A stretch of DNA of 64,000 nt from Planctomycetota bacterium (GCA_029259595.1 JAJDEW010000150.1:1-64000); one strand, 5' to 3'. Shown: positions 33,797 through 42,724, counted from the first letter of the stretch. Notes: generated by a model from the letters alone, not told the origin. Translations and numbers: made by a program.

Positions 33797-34957
33797 TCAG
33801 CCGAAGCGCACGCTGTAGACGGGCGGCAGGTTGTTGGCGACGGTCTGCCAGCTCTCGCCGCGGTCCTCGCTGACGTAAAGATTGCCGGTGGTGCTCCCGA
33901 AGGCCAAGCGATCGCCGTCGTTGCCCAGGGCGTGGCGATAGACCACGTCGAAGGCGTTTTCCTGGGGCAGGCCTTCGCGCAAGTCCTCCCAGCTGTCGCC
34001 GCCGTCCTGGGTCCGGGCTACGAAGAGGCCGCCATCGATGGCCGTTCGCTGCGAGTCGGCCTTGCCGGGCACGAGCCAAGCGGTACGGCCTTCGCGCGCA
34101 TCGACCGCGACCGGGAAGCCGAAGTGCACGCCTTGCTCGGGGCGACTGACCTTCTTCCAGTTCTCGGCGCCATCGAAGCTGACGAAGACGCCGCAGTGGT
34201 TCTGCTGCCAGAGGTGATCCGGTTGACCGGGGCAAAGCTCGATCGCGTGTGGATCGTGACCCCAATCCGCGGCGGGGTTCGGCAGGTAGTCCATCAACAT
34301 CCCGCGGTTGCGTCCGTGCCACGTGGCGCCCCCGTCCTTGCTCTCGAGCACGCCCGCGGTCGAGATCGCGACGTAGAGGTGCGCCGCATCGTTCGGATCG
34401 ACCAAGATGGAGTGGATCCCCGGTGCGAACTCACCATCGGATGCGGGCGTGCCGTACCAGTGGGTCAGGCCCGAGCCTTCGCCCGCGAAGAGGTCACCTC
34501 CGCGTGATTCGTGATCCCACAGCGGGCGGTTGAGCGCGAAGCTCTCGCCACCGTCCTCGCTGACGAAGAGCCCGCCCGGGATCGTGCCGACGTACATGTG
34601 TTTCGGACCGAAGGCCAAGGTCCACAGCTTGAGCAAGGTCGCGTCCTTCAACTGCGGCCCCAGCTGGGACTCCGAGCCGTCCTCGGTCGGTTCGGGAGGT
34701 GCGAGGTAGCGCGCACCCTCGGGATAGCGGACCTGCGCCGCGTCTTCCCACGTCGCACCTTCGTCGGTCGAGCGCGAGAGCTTGGCGCCCCAGTGACCGT
34801 GTCCGAGCGCCGCCCAGAGCGTGCCGGACCATGGATCGCGCACGACGAAGTTGACGCCGACACCGGGATGCCCCGCGAGCCGCGCGTTCCAGCGACGCCC
34901 CGCCTTCTCCACCAGGAACGTGCCCTTGCGGGTCCCGACCAGAATGCGATCGCTCAT
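33797..34957 (-). CDS. BNR/sialidase-like beta-propeller protein
   Basis: A 386-residue cytoplasmic protein (no signal peptide) of the WD40/YVTN/BNR-repeat group. Asp-box-like motifs recur: LSRSTDEGATWED, LFVSEDGGESFAL, LESKDGGATWHG, FVSFDGAENWKK, ARTQDGGDSWEDL and YVSEDRGESWQT. Despite the 'sialidase' label common for this family, a catalytic set is not evident. From memory of bacterial genomes, such a propeller is often encoded next to a MoaD/ThiS-like protein, as here, though the pair's function is not established. The two genes are same-strand but separated by an inverted-repeat element (34985-35115). The start MSDRILVGTRKGTF is typical of the family. Confidence 0.8.
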   Translation of the reverse strand: MSDRILVGTRKGTFLVEKAGRRWNARLAGHPGVGVNFVVRDPWSGTLWAALGHGHWGAKLSRSTDEGATWEDAAQVRYPEGARYLAPPEPTEDGSESQLGPQLKDATLLKLWTLAFGPKHMYVGTIPGGLFVSEDGGESFALNRPLWDHESRGGDLFAGEGSGLTHWYGTPASDGEFAPGIHSILVDPNDAAHLYVAISTAGVLESKDGGATWHGRNRGMLMDYLPNPAADWGHDPHAIELCPGQPDHLWQQNHCGVFVSFDGAENWKKVSRPEQGVHFGFPVAVDAREGRTAWLVPGKADSQRTAIDGGLFVARTQDGGDSWEDLREGLPQENAFDVVYRHALGNDGDRLAFGSTTGNLYVSEDRGESWQTVANNLPPVYSVRFG

Positions 34958-34984
34958 GAGAATCTCCGAGAGGTACGAGGGCTG

Positions 34985-35115
34985 CTAGTGAGGTGTCGCA
35001 AGGATTGGTGGCCGTTGCGTTCGTGGCAAGGCGCAGCGACGACGCGTCTTCGTGGAAACTCGGAGCGCGGAAGGACGCCAAACATCAAAAGCAAGTCCTT
35101 GCGTCACCCCACTAG
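34985..35115. mobile_element. Second CTAG-flanked inverted-repeat element (MITE-like)
   Basis: CTAG at 34985-34988 and 35112-35115 bracket an 18-bp imperfect terminal repeat. The left arm is TGAGGTGTCGCAAGGATT (34989-35006). The right arm, read on the other strand, is TGGGGTGACGCAAGGACT (35094-35111), with three mismatches. No coding capacity is seen in the ~87 bases between. The right CTAG holds the TAG stop codon of the MoaD-like gene. The terminal sequences differ from those of the element at 10627, so it is another family with the same kind of target. Confidence 0.55.
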
Positions 35116-35402
35116 CCTCCGCTCAGAGCCTGGAGGATGAAGATGCGTGACGAGGCGTCGACGGGATCGCTCAAGCGCTCCCGGTCGGCGACGCGTCCTT
35201 CACCGATGAAGATGTTGACGTGGGTCCGCAGCCGGCCGCGCTCGTCGCACAGGTAGAAGGCGAGTCCGGGGGCCAGTCGATCCATCTCCCGCACGACGTC
35301 CGCCACCGTCGAGGCTTCCACGACCAGCTCGCGGTTCGCGAGGTCCGGGAAGAACTGGAACAGGTGTCGAGTCAGCTCCACGTTGGCCACGGGGCGAATC
35401 AT
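35112..35402 (-). CDS. MoaD/ThiS-family ubiquitin-like sulfur-carrier protein
   Basis: A 96-residue beta-grasp protein ending in the required Gly-Gly (FILQALSGG), the site that is adenylated and thiolated in MoaD and ThiS. Visible features are the first strands (ANVELTRHLFQFFP; NRELVVEASTVADVVREMD), the HVNIF strand and the acidic loop. The ATG at 35402 gives the standard length; the open frame to 35468 adds a low-complexity leader. Partner enzymes (MoeB/ThiF, MoaE) are not in the window. Its neighbour downstream on the same strand is the BNR propeller, suggesting a modifier or sulfur carrier for that pair rather than for molybdopterin. Its stop codon lies in the flank of an inverted-repeat element. 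Confidence 0.85.
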   Translation of the reverse strand: MIRPVANVELTRHLFQFFPDLANRELVVEASTVADVVREMDRLAPGLAFYLCDERGRLRTHVNIFIGEGRVADRERLSDPVDASSRIFILQALSGG

Positions 35403-35647
35403 AATCCCGACGCCGCGTTCGTCCAGCCGCCGGTTCCGCCCGACGTCCGAACACCGCTTCGAAGGCACCGGTGCGGCTTACGGGCGGCGCAGGGAGGCGA
35501 GACTTGCGCGCCAAGGAAATCCCCAGAAAGGGCTCTCGCGTCCTGGTCGCGACCCTCCCGAGGACCCTACTCTTGCATCGTGCCGTGCCGTGACGACCGA
35601 CGCGTGCGGCGCACGAGCCCTACGATCGTTCCCTCTCACGGAGACTC

Positions 35648-36274
35648 ATGAAACATCACCTCCCTCAGCTCGATTTCGCCTCGGATGCCCTGCAACCCTT
35701 CCTGAGTTCCGAGACGCTCGCGTTCCACCACGGCAAGCACCACAAGGCCTATGTCGCCAAGCTCAATGCGGCCGTGGAAGGCAAGGACCTCGGGCAGCTT
35801 TCACTCACGGAGCTCGTCAAGAAGGCCCAGGGTGGCGTCTTCAACAACGCCGCTCAGCATTACAACCACTCGTTTTATTGGCGCTGCATCGAGCCGGGCG
35901 GCGCGAGTTCCCCGGAAGGGGCGTTGAAGGCCGCCATCGACAAAGACTTCGGCTCGCTCGAGAAGCTGCGCGAGAGCTTCTCGCAAGCCGCCGCAACGCA
36001 CTTCGGCAGCGGCTGGTGTTGGCTCGTGAAGAACGCCAAGGGCCGACTCGAGGTCGTGACCCACGCGGACGCCGGCTGTCCCGTGACCGAGGGCGCGACG
36101 CCGCTTCTGACGTGCGACGTCTGGGAACACGCCTACTACATCGACTACCGCAACGTCCGCCCCGACTACATCAAGGCCTTCTGGAAGGGCGTGAACTGGG
36201 ACTTCGTGGCATCTTGCCTGGCGAAGCCGGACGGGATCGAGGCCACGATCCTGGGGACGCCGACGAAGGACTGA
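35648..36274 (+). CDS. sodB: Superoxide dismutase, iron type
   Basis: A 208-residue Fe/Mn superoxide dismutase, which turns superoxide into oxygen and hydrogen peroxide. Metal ligands by alignment from memory are His27 (FHHGKHH), His74 (NHSFYW), and an Asp and a His in DVWEHAYYIDYRN (~156 and ~160). Gln70 in NNAAQHYNH and the AATHFGSGWCW segment favour the iron type over manganese. No signal peptide, so cytoplasmic. It has its own ATG after CGGAG, stands alone and ends before a strong hairpin terminator. TACTCT at 35568-35573 is a possible -10 box. Confidence 0.96.
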   Translation: MKHHLPQLDFASDALQPFLSSETLAFHHGKHHKAYVAKLNAAVEGKDLGQLSLTELVKKAQGGVFNNAAQHYNHSFYWRCIEPGGASSPEGALKAAIDKDFGSLEKLRESFSQAAATHFGSGWCWLVKNAKGRLEVVTHADAGCPVTEGATPLLTCDVWEHAYYIDYRNVRPDYIKAFWKGVNWDFVASCLAKPDGIEATILGTPTKD

Positions 36275-36314
36275 GTCCCGCGTTCCCTTCACCGGGCAGC
36301 GGCGCGAACGCGCA

Positions 36315-36354
36315 GCGGGCCGGAGCCGAGTCCTTCGACTCGGCTCCGGCCCGC
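36315..36354. terminator. Strong bidirectional hairpin terminator
   Basis: A perfect 17-bp stem (36315-36331 with 36338-36354) with the 6-base loop CCTTCG lies between the convergent sodB (+) and secreted-protein (-) genes. T-containing bases follow on the plus side (TTGCTTGCTTGG). The symmetric stem can serve both directions. Confidence 0.85.
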
Positions 36355-36390
36355 TTGCTTGCTTGGCCCGGTTGGAAACGGGCCCGTCGG

Positions 36391-37956
36391 TCAGTTGCCG
36401 ATGACGATGTCGACGGCGTTCGTCAACTGGATCTGGCCCGGAGCGAACGAGCCGCCCTGGGCGCACAGCGCGCGCCCGACCAGCTCACAGGAGGGCGGGA
36501 TCGCGATGGGGAAACGCTGGCCGGGAGACGCATAGAAGAGCTCACCGCCCGGGCTGCAGAGCAACGTTCCGATCGGCAGCGACACGTTGACGCTCCCGGA
36601 GTTGACGCCGATGAAGTCGACCGTCGCCGTCGGGAAGAAGCTCGAGTGATCGATCTTCGGGTCCCAGGTCATGCCGATGACGGGCGGGGAAGTCTGGCCG
36701 AACAGGAGTGCGTTGGGGTTCGCCGGCGTGCCGAGACGGACGGCTTGGCTGGCGACGAAGCTGCCGCACTCGGGGCCGGTGACGCCGGCCGAAACCTGGC
36801 TCGGCGTGTTGGGCTTGAAGAGCCCCAGCGTCGCGACCACGGGACCGGGCGCCCGGTCCGCATCGAAGCGGAAGTTGTAGAGCGTGCTCCAGCGCAGGGC
36901 GTTGGCGTTCGGGTTCGAGGCGAAGGTGTCCGTCGACCAGGAGACCGAATCGACGTTGCGAGCGCTGGTCCAATCCGCACTGCTGAAGGGCTCGCCGGAG
37001 TGGTAGGCGACGTCCTTGAAGCCGATGTTCGTCACCGTGACCTCGGGCAGGACCGGGATCGTAAAGCTGCCGCCGGAGGCGTCGCTGTTCAGGTTGTAGA
37101 TGGCGAACTCGTAGTGCCACGTCCCGTCGCCGTTGTCGGTCGCGTTGCTGCCGACGACGAAGAGGCCTTCGCCCGGAACCTGCACGTTCTCCATGCGGAC
37201 GTTCGGATCGCTCGCCTGCCAGGCCCAGATGGCGGGCAGGGTCCGTTGCGTGCTACCGGTGGTCGCCATCTGCCAGGCGCCGCCCGAAAAGCTACCGACG
37301 TTCAGGGCCCGGTAGGAGGCGTTGTTGTTGCCGTTGCCCGCCTGGGCGTCGTCGCGGGCGATGTAGTGGCCTTCCCCGAAGAACGAAGCGCCCGGGTGCT
37401 GGCTCGGATCGATGTCCGAGTTCGCGACCTGGATGCGCTTGTAGACGGCATTGCCGCTCTGCCCGGAGGCGGTGAAGGGGTAGGAGAACAGTCCCGAGTG
37501 CGCGTCGACTTCGAAGCGCGGCCCGAGGCCTCCCTGGGAGCCGTTGAGCCCGGACGAATACGGGTCCGAGCATCCGACACCGAGGGCCGAACCGTTCGGG
37601 TTGGGGTTGCAGTTGCAGCAAACGCTGCCCTGCAGGGCCGTGAACCCGTGCTTGAGCCAGCTGAGCCCGATCTGCTCGAACACGCCGTTCTCCAGCCGGT
37701 ACATGTTCTGCGCGATGACCGGGTGGCGGTTGTTGCCCGCGATCCAATCGAGGGTCTGGGTCCCGATGTTGCACGAGGTCGTGCCGAGCGCGTAGCCACC
37801 GACGCCGCTGACGCCGCCGTAGTTGCTGATGCCGGAAACGGAGCCGACGATGACGTCGGGCCCGAAGGCCGGGTTGGAGCAGTCGCCCTGGGCGGAGACC
37901 GCGCCGGCACCGAGCGCGAGGGAGAGGAGGGAGGTGAGAAGCCGGGTTCGTTTCAT
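36391..37956 (-). CDS. Secreted protein of unknown function with shared C-terminal module
   Basis: A 521-residue exported protein (signal MKRTRLLTSLLSLALGAGAV, then SA|Q). The body is rich in Gly, Ser and Asn, with several Cys (CCNCNPNPNGS; GCSDPYSSG) and no recognised catalytic motif. An early GPDVIVGSVSGISNYG stretch, reminiscent of planctomycete secreted proteins, is notable. The last ~60 residues (PIAIPPSCELVGRALCAQGG, later IQLTNAVDIVIGN) match the end of the FG-GAP protein at 31951. It converges with sodB across a strong terminator. The ATG at 37956 is chosen because the longer open frame lacks a signal. Confidence 0.65.
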   Translation of the reverse strand: MKRTRLLTSLLSLALGAGAVSAQGDCSNPAFGPDVIVGSVSGISNYGGVSGVGGYALGTTSCNIGTQTLDWIAGNNRHPVIAQNMYRLENGVFEQIGLSWLKHGFTALQGSVCCNCNPNPNGSALGVGCSDPYSSGLNGSQGGLGPRFEVDAHSGLFSYPFTASGQSGNAVYKRIQVANSDIDPSQHPGASFFGEGHYIARDDAQAGNGNNNASYRALNVGSFSGGAWQMATTGSTQRTLPAIWAWQASDPNVRMENVQVPGEGLFVVGSNATDNGDGTWHYEFAIYNLNSDASGGSFTIPVLPEVTVTNIGFKDVAYHSGEPFSSADWTSARNVDSVSWSTDTFASNPNANALRWSTLYNFRFDADRAPGPVVATLGLFKPNTPSQVSAGVTGPECGSFVASQAVRLGTPANPNALLFGQTSPPVIGMTWDPKIDHSSFFPTATVDFIGVNSGSVNVSLPIGTLLCSPGGELFYASPGQRFPIAIPPSCELVGRALCAQGGSFAPGQIQLTNAVDIVIGN

Positions 37957-38322
37957 GGCGAAGTCAGGATTCTGGGGAAATCGGGTGCACGACCCGCGAG
38001 AGACCAGCCCGGAGTATGGCATATCCCTCCCGAACCCGGGACCCGGCTCAGGCCGCGGGGCCCGATTCGAGGCGCTTTCCGCACAGTGCGGCCGGAGCGA
38101 GCCGACGGCCAGGACGGGCGCGTTGGAAGCGCGCTCGGGCCTGGCGAGCTCCGTGAGGTGCCGGGCAGCTCTCGATTCCGCCCTGGGCCAGCCCTGACTC
38201 CCCCGCACGCAGCGGAGGGCCCGGGACCGGCGGGCGTCGCCTGAGGACTCTGCTGCGGCCTCCAGGTCCTCCTCACGGGGCTCCGCCGGCCCCGCGCATG
38301 GCTCCGCCGGCTCGCGCGAGGC
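37957..38322. other. Intergenic region with candidate -10 box and short repeats
   Basis: This 366-base gap separates the secreted-protein gene from the transglutaminase gene. On the minus strand CATACT (38013-38018) may be the -10 box for the gene starting at 37956. Near the right end, three copies of GGCTC(C/A)GCCGGC lie about 20 bases apart, at 38279, 38300 and 38320. The last overlaps the transglutaminase stop codon. No gene is seen. Confidence 0.45.
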
Positions 38323-40323
38323 TCAGCCGGCGTAGCGCGCAGCTTCGTGGCGCCGCGTGGCCGCGGCCAGGGCGTCCAGGCGCTCGGGCGCGAGTGCGCT
38401 TGTCCGGGCGCGCACGAGGAGCTCGCGGGGGGTCTCCCCAGGCAAGAGTCGCAGGCCGCCCCGGCGCAGGACCCGGCGGTAGGAGCGGATCGCGGGCGGC
38501 GTTCGGTCGCGGCGGCGACGGAGCACGAAGGCGACGGCGAGGACCAGCGGCAGGCCCCCGGCCAGGGTGACGCCGGCCGTGTGCAGGGGCCGCTCGCGCG
38601 CGGCACTTGCGGCCCGTGCCGGCAGCCGGCGGACCCAGGCGAAGAGCGCGGCGCGCCGCTGCGCGTCGAAGTCGGTGACGGCTTCCCAGCCCGTGTGCGC
38701 CAGCGACCGCAGACGCGACCAGGCGCCGGCCGCGGCGGCGGAGCGCACCAGGACCGGGCTCGGGTCGACCGCGATCCACCCGGCCGTGGGGTCGAAGACC
38801 TCGACCCAGGCGTGGGCGTCCGCCTCACGGAACGTGAGCACCTGCCCGGTCGCGTCCCAGCTCGAGCTGCGCAGTCCGGTGACGACCCGGCAGGGGACGC
38901 GCAGGCCGCGCAACATGGTCGCGAGGGCCGAGGCGAAGAACTCGCAGTGTCCGCCCGCGGCCCCGCGCAGGAACGCGTCGAGGCTCTCGGCGGCGCCATC
39001 GGCGCCCGGAGCGAGGTAGGTGCGGGTCCGCGCCAGGTGCTCGCTCAGGACCTGAACCAACGCGTGCTGCGGCGCATCGTCCGCCAGCGGCTGCACCAGG
39101 CGCTGCGCCAGCGTGAGTGCGCGTTCGATCGCCGGCGACTCGACCAGCTCGACGTAGGGCAGGAGCTCGGGCGCAAGCTCGTCCGAAGGCACGCCACCCG
39201 GCGACCGCTCCGGTCCGGCCACGAGCTCGAGCCGGTAGGAAACGAGGTCGCTCGCGTCGACCGACAGGGTCCCGTCGGAGTGCGTGTGCAGCAGCCGGTC
39301 GCTGCCCTCGCCCGTGAGCTGCAGCGCGCGGGTGTGCAAGGGCGCGAAGAGCCGCTCGGTACCCTGATCGTGGCGCGTGACCTCGACCTGCGGACGGCGT
39401 TCCCCGCGCTCGCCGGGACGAACGAGCCGTCCGCGGCTGCGGCGCCAGCCCGCGTCGGCGGCGCCCGCCAGTCGCAGCGTTCCGGGCTCGAGCGAACTCC
39501 AGGCACCGTCTTCCGTCGCTCCCAGCGTGGCGCCCCGCCACAGGGCGGGCACGTCCGCGCGGCGGCCTTCGAGCAAGGTCACCGTCAACGCCAGCCGGTC
39601 GGAGACTTCGACCGAGCCGCCACGACCGAGCTCGAGCCGCTCGTTGAATCCGACCAACAGCTCGGAGGCGTCCCCGTTCGAAAGCTCGAAGCTGCCGCGA
39701 AAGAAGGCCTTGCGCTGGAAGTCGCGCGGCCAGAACAAGAACGCCAGGAGGCTGAAGACGAGCAGGGTGCCCGCCCGCCGTGCGCCGTCGGCGACCAGTC
39801 GGTGCGTGACGGCTGCCGACAGGACCCGTCCCTCACGCGTGGCGCTCAAGAGCTGCAAGCCGACCACGAAGCACGGCGCGAAGGCCAGGAACGCGATCGG
39901 AAAGCCCAGACCGCGGTTCATGAAGCCCGTAATGATCGCGATCAGGAAAGCGTTGAAGAACAGGAGGTCCGGCCGCTGGTCCGAACGCAGGTTGTTCAAG
40001 AGGTGGACCTGGCATAGGGCTGCGAGCACCAGCCCGTCTTCCAGGATGTAGGCCAGGTTCGCACCGAGCGCGTGACGCAGCAGCACGAAGAAGAAGGCGA
40101 CGACGCCGCCGTTCCAGAGCAGGACGTAGCCGAGCCGCTCGCGGAAGCGGGCCAGGAGCGGCGCGCCCAGCGTCAGCGCGTACAGCGGAGCGAGCCAGTG
40201 CAGTCCGGCCGCGCCCGTGAGCTGGACGAACGCCAGGTTCAAGAGCACCAGGGCCTGCATGCAGCCCTGCAGCGCGCGCCGGCCGTCGACTCCGCCCGGT
40301 CGGGGTCCGGACCAGGTGCTCAT
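38323..40323 (-). CDS. Membrane transglutaminase-like protein (TgpA type)
   Basis: A 666-residue inner-membrane protein. About six to eight hydrophobic helices fill residues ~15-230. A transglutaminase-like domain follows with Cys460 (GGHCEFFASALATMLRGL), His504 (DAHAWVEVFDP) and nearby Asp511/Asp520, so the cysteine-protease-type triad looks complete. Another helix at ~575 and a short C-terminal segment close it. TgpA-type proteins sit with MoxR and DUF58 partners, as here, and the trio is thought to act in envelope maintenance. Its ATG overlaps the DUF58 gene by 4 bases (ATGA). The stop lies in a short repeat of GGCTC-type units. Confidence 0.9.
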   Translation of the reverse strand: MSTWSGPRPGGVDGRRALQGCMQALVLLNLAFVQLTGAAGLHWLAPLYALTLGAPLLARFRERLGYVLLWNGGVVAFFFVLLRHALGANLAYILEDGLVLAALCQVHLLNNLRSDQRPDLLFFNAFLIAIITGFMNRGLGFPIAFLAFAPCFVVGLQLLSATREGRVLSAAVTHRLVADGARRAGTLLVFSLLAFLFWPRDFQRKAFFRGSFELSNGDASELLVGFNERLELGRGGSVEVSDRLALTVTLLEGRRADVPALWRGATLGATEDGAWSSLEPGTLRLAGAADAGWRRSRGRLVRPGERGERRPQVEVTRHDQGTERLFAPLHTRALQLTGEGSDRLLHTHSDGTLSVDASDLVSYRLELVAGPERSPGGVPSDELAPELLPYVELVESPAIERALTLAQRLVQPLADDAPQHALVQVLSEHLARTRTYLAPGADGAAESLDAFLRGAAGGHCEFFASALATMLRGLRVPCRVVTGLRSSSWDATGQVLTFREADAHAWVEVFDPTAGWIAVDPSPVLVRSAAAAGAWSRLRSLAHTGWEAVTDFDAQRRAALFAWVRRLPARAASAARERPLHTAGVTLAGGLPLVLAVAFVLRRRRDRTPPAIRSYRRVLRRGGLRLLPGETPRELLVRARTSALAPERLDALAAATRRHEAARYAG

Positions 40324-41309
40324 CGAACGCTCCCCGCCGACCGGCGCGGCAGGCGGACGACCGCAGGCGAAGTCTTCGGCGGTGCGGCCGAGTCCGCCGA
40401 CAGGACGTCCGCCCCGGCCAGAAAGGCGAGGGCTTCGACCCAGGGCCGGTGTCCGTCGCCGAAGGTGGCCGAGAGGCCCTGGCTGTGCAGCCGCAGCGTC
40501 TCCTTGTTGGTGCGCGCGTACGACACCATCGCGCTGATCGTCGAGAGCGCGCCTTCGAGCTTCGCCAAGGTCGTGCGACGATCCAGGAGAACCTCGAGGC
40601 CTCTGCCGCTCGCTCCTTCCCACTCCTGGACGACGAGACGACCGCGCCGCGCGCTCGCGCGCCAGTGGATGGCGCGCACACCGTCGCCGTCGCGATGGTC
40701 GCGCAGGCTCTCGGGTTGCAGGTCGCCCGCGCCGCGTTCGGTCGGCCCCAGGAGGTCTTCGAGCGAGCGGGGCGCGCTACGGCCACCGTGGAACGTACGC
40801 GGGGCGGGGTAGACGACGAGCCGGCCCTCGAAGGCGACGCGCCGGGTGACGCAGGCCAGCCCGAACGGATGGGACGAGCGGACGAAGGCGCCCTCGACCC
40901 CGTGGAGTCCGCGCGGCAGCGCGTCGGCGCGCAGCTCGAGCGTCGCGTCGCCTGCGAGCAGGTCGAGCCGTCCGGCCAGTGTCCGCCCGTCCGCGAGCTC
41001 GAAGCCGGCTTCCAGCGCGAAGCGCGCACGCCCCTTGGCGCGCAGGCGCACCGGCACACGGACCGCGGTCCCTGCGGGCACGGGCGGGAGCTCCTCCAGG
41101 ACCAGCTCGACGTCGCGCAGATTGGCGCGCTGGGCGACGAGCCCTCCGCCGAGGACCAGCGTCAGGAAGGCCAGCAGGAGGAAGAACAGGTTCGAGTACG
41201 GCGAAGCGAAGTAGGCACCGAACAAGAGGAGCCAGAAGAGCCCGCTCTGGACGCCGAAGCGGGTGGGGCGCAGGCGCGCGGGCCCGCGTCTCGTTCTCGA
41301 AACCGTCAT
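40320..41309 (-). CDS. DUF58 protein, MoxR partner
   Basis: A 329-residue protein with two membrane helices near the N-terminus (FGVQSGLFWLLLFGAYF; NLFFLLLAFLTLVLGGGLVA). The DUF58 signature follows at ~210-240 (RDHRDGDGVRAIHWRASARR; LVVQEWE). The region resembles a von Willebrand-like or CoxE-like fold in which the D-G-D and H-W residues are conserved. It lies 13 bases downstream of moxR and overlaps the transglutaminase gene by 4 bases. MoxR ATPases are believed to remodel or load partners such as this. No substrate is known for this family. Confidence 0.92.
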   Translation of the reverse strand: MTVSRTRRGPARLRPTRFGVQSGLFWLLLFGAYFASPYSNLFFLLLAFLTLVLGGGLVAQRANLRDVELVLEELPPVPAGTAVRVPVRLRAKGRARFALEAGFELADGRTLAGRLDLLAGDATLELRADALPRGLHGVEGAFVRSSHPFGLACVTRRVAFEGRLVVYPAPRTFHGGRSAPRSLEDLLGPTERGAGDLQPESLRDHRDGDGVRAIHWRASARRGRLVVQEWEGASGRGLEVLLDRRTTLAKLEGALSTISAMVSYARTNKETLRLHSQGLSATFGDGHRPWVEALAFLAGADVLSADSAAPPKTSPAVVRLPRRSAGSVR

Positions 41310-41322
41310 CGCCGCAGAACGG

Positions 41323-42294
41323 TCAGAGCTCGACCGGCGTGGCCGCCACGATTTCCTCGATGAGGGAGCGTGCGTCGCCGCCCTCCTTCAGGAACACGCG
41401 GTGACCCAGGACCGGTCCGGCCAGGCGCTTGAGGTCATCGGGCAAGACGTAGTCGCGTTGGCCGAGCAGGGCCAAGGCACGCGCGGCGTGGACCCACGTG
41501 ATCGCGGCGCGCGGACTCACTCCCAAGAGGATCGAGTCGTGTCGACGCGTGGCGTCCACGGTGCGGTAGGCGAAGTCGGTGACGGGCTCGGCCACGCGGA
41601 CGTCGCGGACGGACCGGATCAAATCGGTCAGCTCGGCGAGGGACAGGACCGGCTCGAGCGTAGCCAGCGCGACCTCGGTGGCCTGGCCGCGATACAGCGC
41701 GCGTTCTTGCTCGGGCTGCGGATAGCCCAGCTCGACGCGCACGAGAAAGCGATCCAGGGCCGCCTCGGGGATCGGGAAGGTGCCGTGGAATTCGATCGGG
41801 TTGCGCGTGGCGAGGATCGCGAAGGGGCTCCCGAGCGACAGCGACTGACCGTCGACCGACACGCTGCCCTCCTCCATGGCCTCCAGCAGGCACGACATCG
41901 TGCGCGAGCTCGTGCGGTTGACCTCGTCCGCCAGGATCACGTTCGCGAACAGGGGACCGGGGACGAACTCGAAGCGACCTTCGTTCGCGCGCCAGACCGA
42001 CGACCCGACGATGTCGGAGGGCATCAGGTCGTTCGTGAACTGAATGCGCTTGAACGTGCAGTCCAGCGAGCGCGCGATCACCCGCGACAAGAGCGTCTTG
42101 CCCGTTCCCGGTATGCCCTCGACCAGGGCGTGACCGCCGGCCATGAGCGCCACGAGGAGCGGTTCCAGAACGGCGTCGGGGACGGCCACGACGGTGCGCA
42201 CGTTGTGCTTCAGGGCCTCGGCCGCAGCATGGGCGCGGGCGGGGGCCTGGGGGGCGGGGGAGCGGGTCGGGCTGGCGGCGGGGCTCAAGGGCAA
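41323..42294 (-). CDS. moxR: MoxR-family AAA+ ATPase
   Basis: A 323-residue AAA+ chaperone-like ATPase. Walker A is GIPGTGKT at ~60-67, Walker B is NVILADEVNR, and the sensor-type segment FAILATRNPIEFHGTFP and arginine finger region FPIPEAALDRF are present. The lid domain follows (DATRRHDSILLGVSPRAA). The first ~30 residues are Ala/Pro-rich and likely disordered. It is the first gene of moxR-DUF58-transglutaminase, a module found in many bacteria and linked to cell-envelope or metal-cofactor handling. Intergenic spacing to DUF58 is 13 bases. Confidence 0.94.
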   Translation of the reverse strand: MPLSPAASPTRSPAPQAPARAHAAAEALKHNVRTVVAVPDAVLEPLLVALMAGGHALVEGIPGTGKTLLSRVIARSLDCTFKRIQFTNDLMPSDIVGSSVWRANEGRFEFVPGPLFANVILADEVNRTSSRTMSCLLEAMEEGSVSVDGQSLSLGSPFAILATRNPIEFHGTFPIPEAALDRFLVRVELGYPQPEQERALYRGQATEVALATLEPVLSLAELTDLIRSVRDVRVAEPVTDFAYRTVDATRRHDSILLGVSPRAAITWVHAARALALLGQRDYVLPDDLKRLAGPVLGHRVFLKEGGDARSLIEEIVAATPVEL

Positions 42295-42724
42295 GTCTCT
42301 CCGGGTCGGTGTCTTCCGAGCATCGGCCCCGGCTCGCTCCGGACTGTGAGGGATCCCTTGAAAGGCACCTCGGGGGTGATCGAAACGCAGGGCTCGAACC
42401 GTGCGGAAACACGAAGGCTGCGGTCTGCGTCCGCTGGTGGTCCGGTCCGGCCCGAGTCGTCGGCACCTGGAACCCCCCGCCCCCGGGTTGCCGCGGCCGA
42501 CGCCGCGCGTTCAGATCCCAGGTCGGGGGTGCCCATCGCCGCTCGGACACCGCTCGCGAACGTGTGGATCCGCAGAGTGTGGCGAGCTCCGATCCGAGCC
42601 GCGGTACGCGCGTGGCCGGACTTCGCGCGACCCCGCGAATCCGCTAGGCTCACGCCTCGGACCCCGGGCCGGACTCCGGACACCGGGGGTGACCTCAGCG
42701 TCTTCTTGCCTACGGAGTTGTCCG
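42295..42724. other. Divergent intergenic region, candidate -10 box TAGGCT
   Basis: This 430-base gap lies between moxR (-) and the lipase-like gene (+). TAGGCT at 42645-42650 on the plus strand resembles the -10 boxes used elsewhere and lies 74 bases before the ATG at 42725. The ribosome site GGAG (42715 region) is near that ATG. I see no gene here. Confidence 0.4.
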
